This document shows, in pieces, positions 5,337 through 7,055 of a stretch of DNA of 7,055 bases; within the stretch, counting starts at the first letter, position 1; each line of letters begins with the position of its first letter. Origin of the DNA: Oscillospiraceae bacterium. GTDB lineage: Bacteria > Bacillota > Clostridia > Oscillospirales > Ruminococcaceae. The DNA lies in NCBI GenBank assembly GCA_017544185.1, contig JAFYEQ010000046.1:1-7055 (forward strand). The letters run 5' to 3'. The translations under genes and the position numbers were made by a program. The notes beneath the pieces were generated by a model. It had not been told where the DNA came from. It did no database searches and saw nothing but the letters and a program-made list of their open reading frames with translations.

Positions 5337-5768
5337 TCACATTTCTTCTGCGAGCAGCTTTTCCAGTGTCTTGAAAGCCAGGAATACGTCGAATAACGCC
5401 AACCATAAGAACATCACAGTAGCCCCGAGAAAGATGATGACGGCCAGCTTTACCGACAGGGTCCCAAGCTTCATGAACACGGCCATAAGGCATCCAAGAG
5501 TTATGATATAGCTCAAGACCCATGCTATGATATATCCCTTGTTGGGTACGAAATGCCATTGGGCATCTTCTTTCCTGAAGCAGAAGCATTCATACGAGCC
5601 ATCGGCCTTGCCCTTTTTGTAGATGTATACCCTCGCCGTGTCCGAGCTCTTGTGGCTGTCATCCAAATACGGCGGATGCAGGTGATCCAGCACGCGCTGG
5701 AAGATCGTCAGAGCGACCGACCCAAAAACGATAGTGCCCAGTACTATCGGCAATATGATATCTTCCAT
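5337..5768 (-). CDS. Hypothetical protein with three predicted membrane segments
   Basis: A 143-residue protein I do not recognise. Hydrophobic segments lie near residues 4-24, 80-100 and 105-133. Between the first and second is a hydrophilic region of about 50 residues (roughly 28-78) containing a predicted beta-like stretch (ARVYIYKK, YECFCFRK) and two cysteines. The C-terminus is short and charged (LEKLLAEEM). The frame is open further upstream to a TTG at 5798, but that would overlap the preceding gene. I chose ATG 5768, which has GGAAGG at 5781-5776 with 7 nt spacing. The start is 4 nt after the stop of the upstream unrecognised gene, so the two are surely cotranscribed and may work together. 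No enzyme motif is visible; the role is unknown. Confidence 0.75.
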   Translation of the reverse strand: MEDIILPIVLGTIVFGSVALTIFQRVLDHLHPPYLDDSHKSSDTARVYIYKKGKADGSYECFCFRKEDAQWHFVPNKGYIIAWVLSYIITLGCLMAVFMKLGTLSVKLAVIIFLGATVMFLWLALFDVFLAFKTLEKLLAEEM

Positions 5769-5772
5769 CGTG

Positions 5773-7055
5773 TCACCTTCCTGCGCTTTCTTTACCAAGA
5801 TCTTCAGCGATCTTGATACACATATCTACCTTCCGCAGCTTCTCCTCCTCAGAAAGCAGATAGCCCACCTTACCCAATGAACGTATGAACGTATCGAAGC
5901 CGTCGGAGAGGAACGTCTCGTCGATATGGCAGCTGAAGGTCGTTGTTCCCGAGATGTTTATCAAAACAGAGCGTTCTGTAGGTATGGTCACTTGTATATG
6001 TCCTATCCGCATACATTCAGGGTCGATGATATCAAATTCGGAGGACCGCAGACGTGTAAGGAGCGTTACACGCTCCTCGGGCGTGAATGGACGAAAGTAT
6101 GCTTCGGGCATACCGTACAGTTCACCTGTACGAGCAAAGGACAACAGTCCTTCATATGAGAAATAGGTGTGAGAGGGTCTCCTGCGGATCTCTGCGGAAG
6201 ACACTTCACCATCGAACCTTTCACCTGCGTTCTTGTATTTGCTGTGCAGGGCGTTCCGCATCAGATCCACTGTGAGCAGCGCGGAGAAGCAGGGCACATA
6301 CCCTATCGACTGTATGAACCTGCCATGATTAAAGGAGCATACAGAGAGTATATCATTGGACCCGATGTGGTCAAAGAAGGGCTTGGACGAACGGGCGAGC
6401 TTGAGGAAATATTCGTCCATCTGACGTACGACAGACGGATCGGATGTGACTATGCCCATAGACAAGGTGTCGTTCATGAAGACTACATGTTTAGATGACC
6501 GAAGGCAATAGGGATAGGGCGGGAAATGATCTTCGCTCTCTCCTGCGGAAGAGTAGTAGAAGTAGGAGCGGTACTCTACCTCGGGCAGGGTACAGAACAT
6601 GAGGCCTGTACGTATCTTGTCAAAGTTCGCTTCGAAGCCCTTTTCACAGAGCATCCTGCCATAATGATCGATGCGTATATGTTTACCGCTGAAATTGATA
6701 GCTTGCAGGAGAGTCACGAAAAAACCTGAATGAGATACCGGCACGGTGAGCATTATATGAGGATCGTCGGCCGTCATCTCCTCGAGCACCACATCCATGC
6801 ACATAGTAGTTACATCTACGATACTGTCGGTGAATGAAGTATGCTCCAATGACATATGCGTCTTCCCGACAATGCCCTGTTCCTGGCTCTTCATCTCGGA
6901 ATGGACCATGGGAAGGGTCTCCATAAGTACAGCGATGTGTTTGAAGGTGGAATATCTGTCGCCCAGCTTTTCTGCCATATATGCCTCGTTGATCAGCCTT
7001 TGCTGCTCCAGAGGTATACATATAACTCCGCACAGGGTCCTCACGAACTCTATGG
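5773..7055 (-). CDS. Unrecognised large cytosolic protein, N-terminus outside the window
   Basis: About 426 residues are visible, and the frame is open to the right edge, so the true start lies beyond it; a GTG at 7044 has no ribosome binding site. No signal peptide, membrane segment or catalytic motif is apparent. The visible part reads as mixed alpha/beta: a hydrophobic helix-like start (IEFVRTLCGVICIPL), then MLTVPVSHSGFFVTLLQAIN, GKHIRIDHYGRMLCEKGF, a HFPPYPYCLRSS turn followed by an MSMGIVTSDPSVVRQMDEYF-type stretch (approximate), and a C-terminal beta-rich part with SVLINISGTTTF. A sensor-like domain behind an N-terminal HTH of the kind seen in clostridial regulators is one possibility, but no HTH is seen here. 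It precedes the three-helix membrane protein by 4 nt and heads the run towards tpiA. Function unknown. Confidence 0.7.
   Translation of the reverse strand, partial: IEFVRTLCGVICIPLEQQRLINEAYMAEKLGDRYSTFKHIAVLMETLPMVHSEMKSQEQGIVGKTHMSLEHTSFTDSIVDVTTMCMDVVLEEMTADDPHIMLTVPVSHSGFFVTLLQAINFSGKHIRIDHYGRMLCEKGFEANFDKIRTGLMFCTLPEVEYRSYFYYSSAGESEDHFPPYPYCLRSSKHVVFMNDTLSMGIVTSDPSVVRQMDEYFLKLARSSKPFFDHIGSNDILSVCSFNHGRFIQSIGYVPCFSALLTVDLMRNALHSKYKNAGERFDGEVSSAEIRRRPSHTYFSYEGLLSFARTGELYGMPEAYFRPFTPEERVTLLTRLRSSEFDIIDPECMRIGHIQVTIPTERSVLINISGTTTFSCHIDETFLSDGFDTFIRSLGKVGYLLSEEEKLRKVDMCIKIAEDLGKESAGR

Noticed and set aside
5796..5815. Inverted repeat CAAGATC-6 nt-GATCTTG as a possible terminator
   Set aside because: It lies inside the last codons of the unrecognised large gene and has no T-run after it on either strand; the following gene starts only 4 nt after the stop.

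Overview
The window looks like chromosomal DNA from a Gram-positive anaerobic gut or rumen Clostridia, most likely a Ruminococcus-type organism. The evidence is a clostridial 2[4Fe-4S] ferredoxin, strong AGGAGG-type ribosome binding sites, near-consensus sigma-A promoters (several with extended -10 elements), mid-range base composition with heavy ATA/AGA use, and membrane protein families (DUF2975, DUF4173-like) typical of Firmicutes. The genus is inferred from style, not from a search. There is no RNA gene, insertion sequence, CRISPR array or phage module.

Layout: four transcription units. (A) 1401 to 1, minus strand: a TM1586-type nitroreductase followed by an iron-containing alcohol dehydrogenase that runs off the left edge; the two overlap at a stop/start junction and share a promoter at 1452-1480. 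(B) 1622 to 3715 (or 3883), plus strand, divergent from A: a DUF2975 membrane protein, a small YozG-like Cro/C1 regulator and a large polytopic DUF4173-like membrane protein. They are tightly coupled and driven by a perfect TTGACA-N17-TATAAT promoter with an extended -10. The last gene is cut by an in-frame TAG, after which the same frame stays open for 55 more codons resembling the missing C-terminus. (C) 4034-4204, plus strand: a 56-residue ferredoxin with its own extended -10 promoter, a hairpin at the predicted mRNA 5' end and a strong intrinsic terminator. (D) from the right edge down to 4475, minus strand: an unrecognised large cytosolic protein (N-terminus outside the window), an unrecognised three-helix membrane protein 4 nt behind it, then triosephosphate isomerase with its own promoter and a terminator hairpin.

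How the genes fit together: ferredoxin, the Fe-dependent dehydrogenase and the flavin nitroreductase-like protein belong to the redox side of an anaerobic fermenter, and TpiA to glycolysis. They are not one operon and nothing in the sequence ties them into a single pathway. Unit B reads as a self-contained regulator-plus-membrane cassette of unknown function.

The most interesting points are the amber-interrupted DUF4173-like gene, the three-gene membrane/regulator cassette, and a near-consensus plus-strand promoter at 4390-4418 that points into the tpiA terminator and could produce tpiA antisense RNA. I do not see convincing evidence of a wholly new system.
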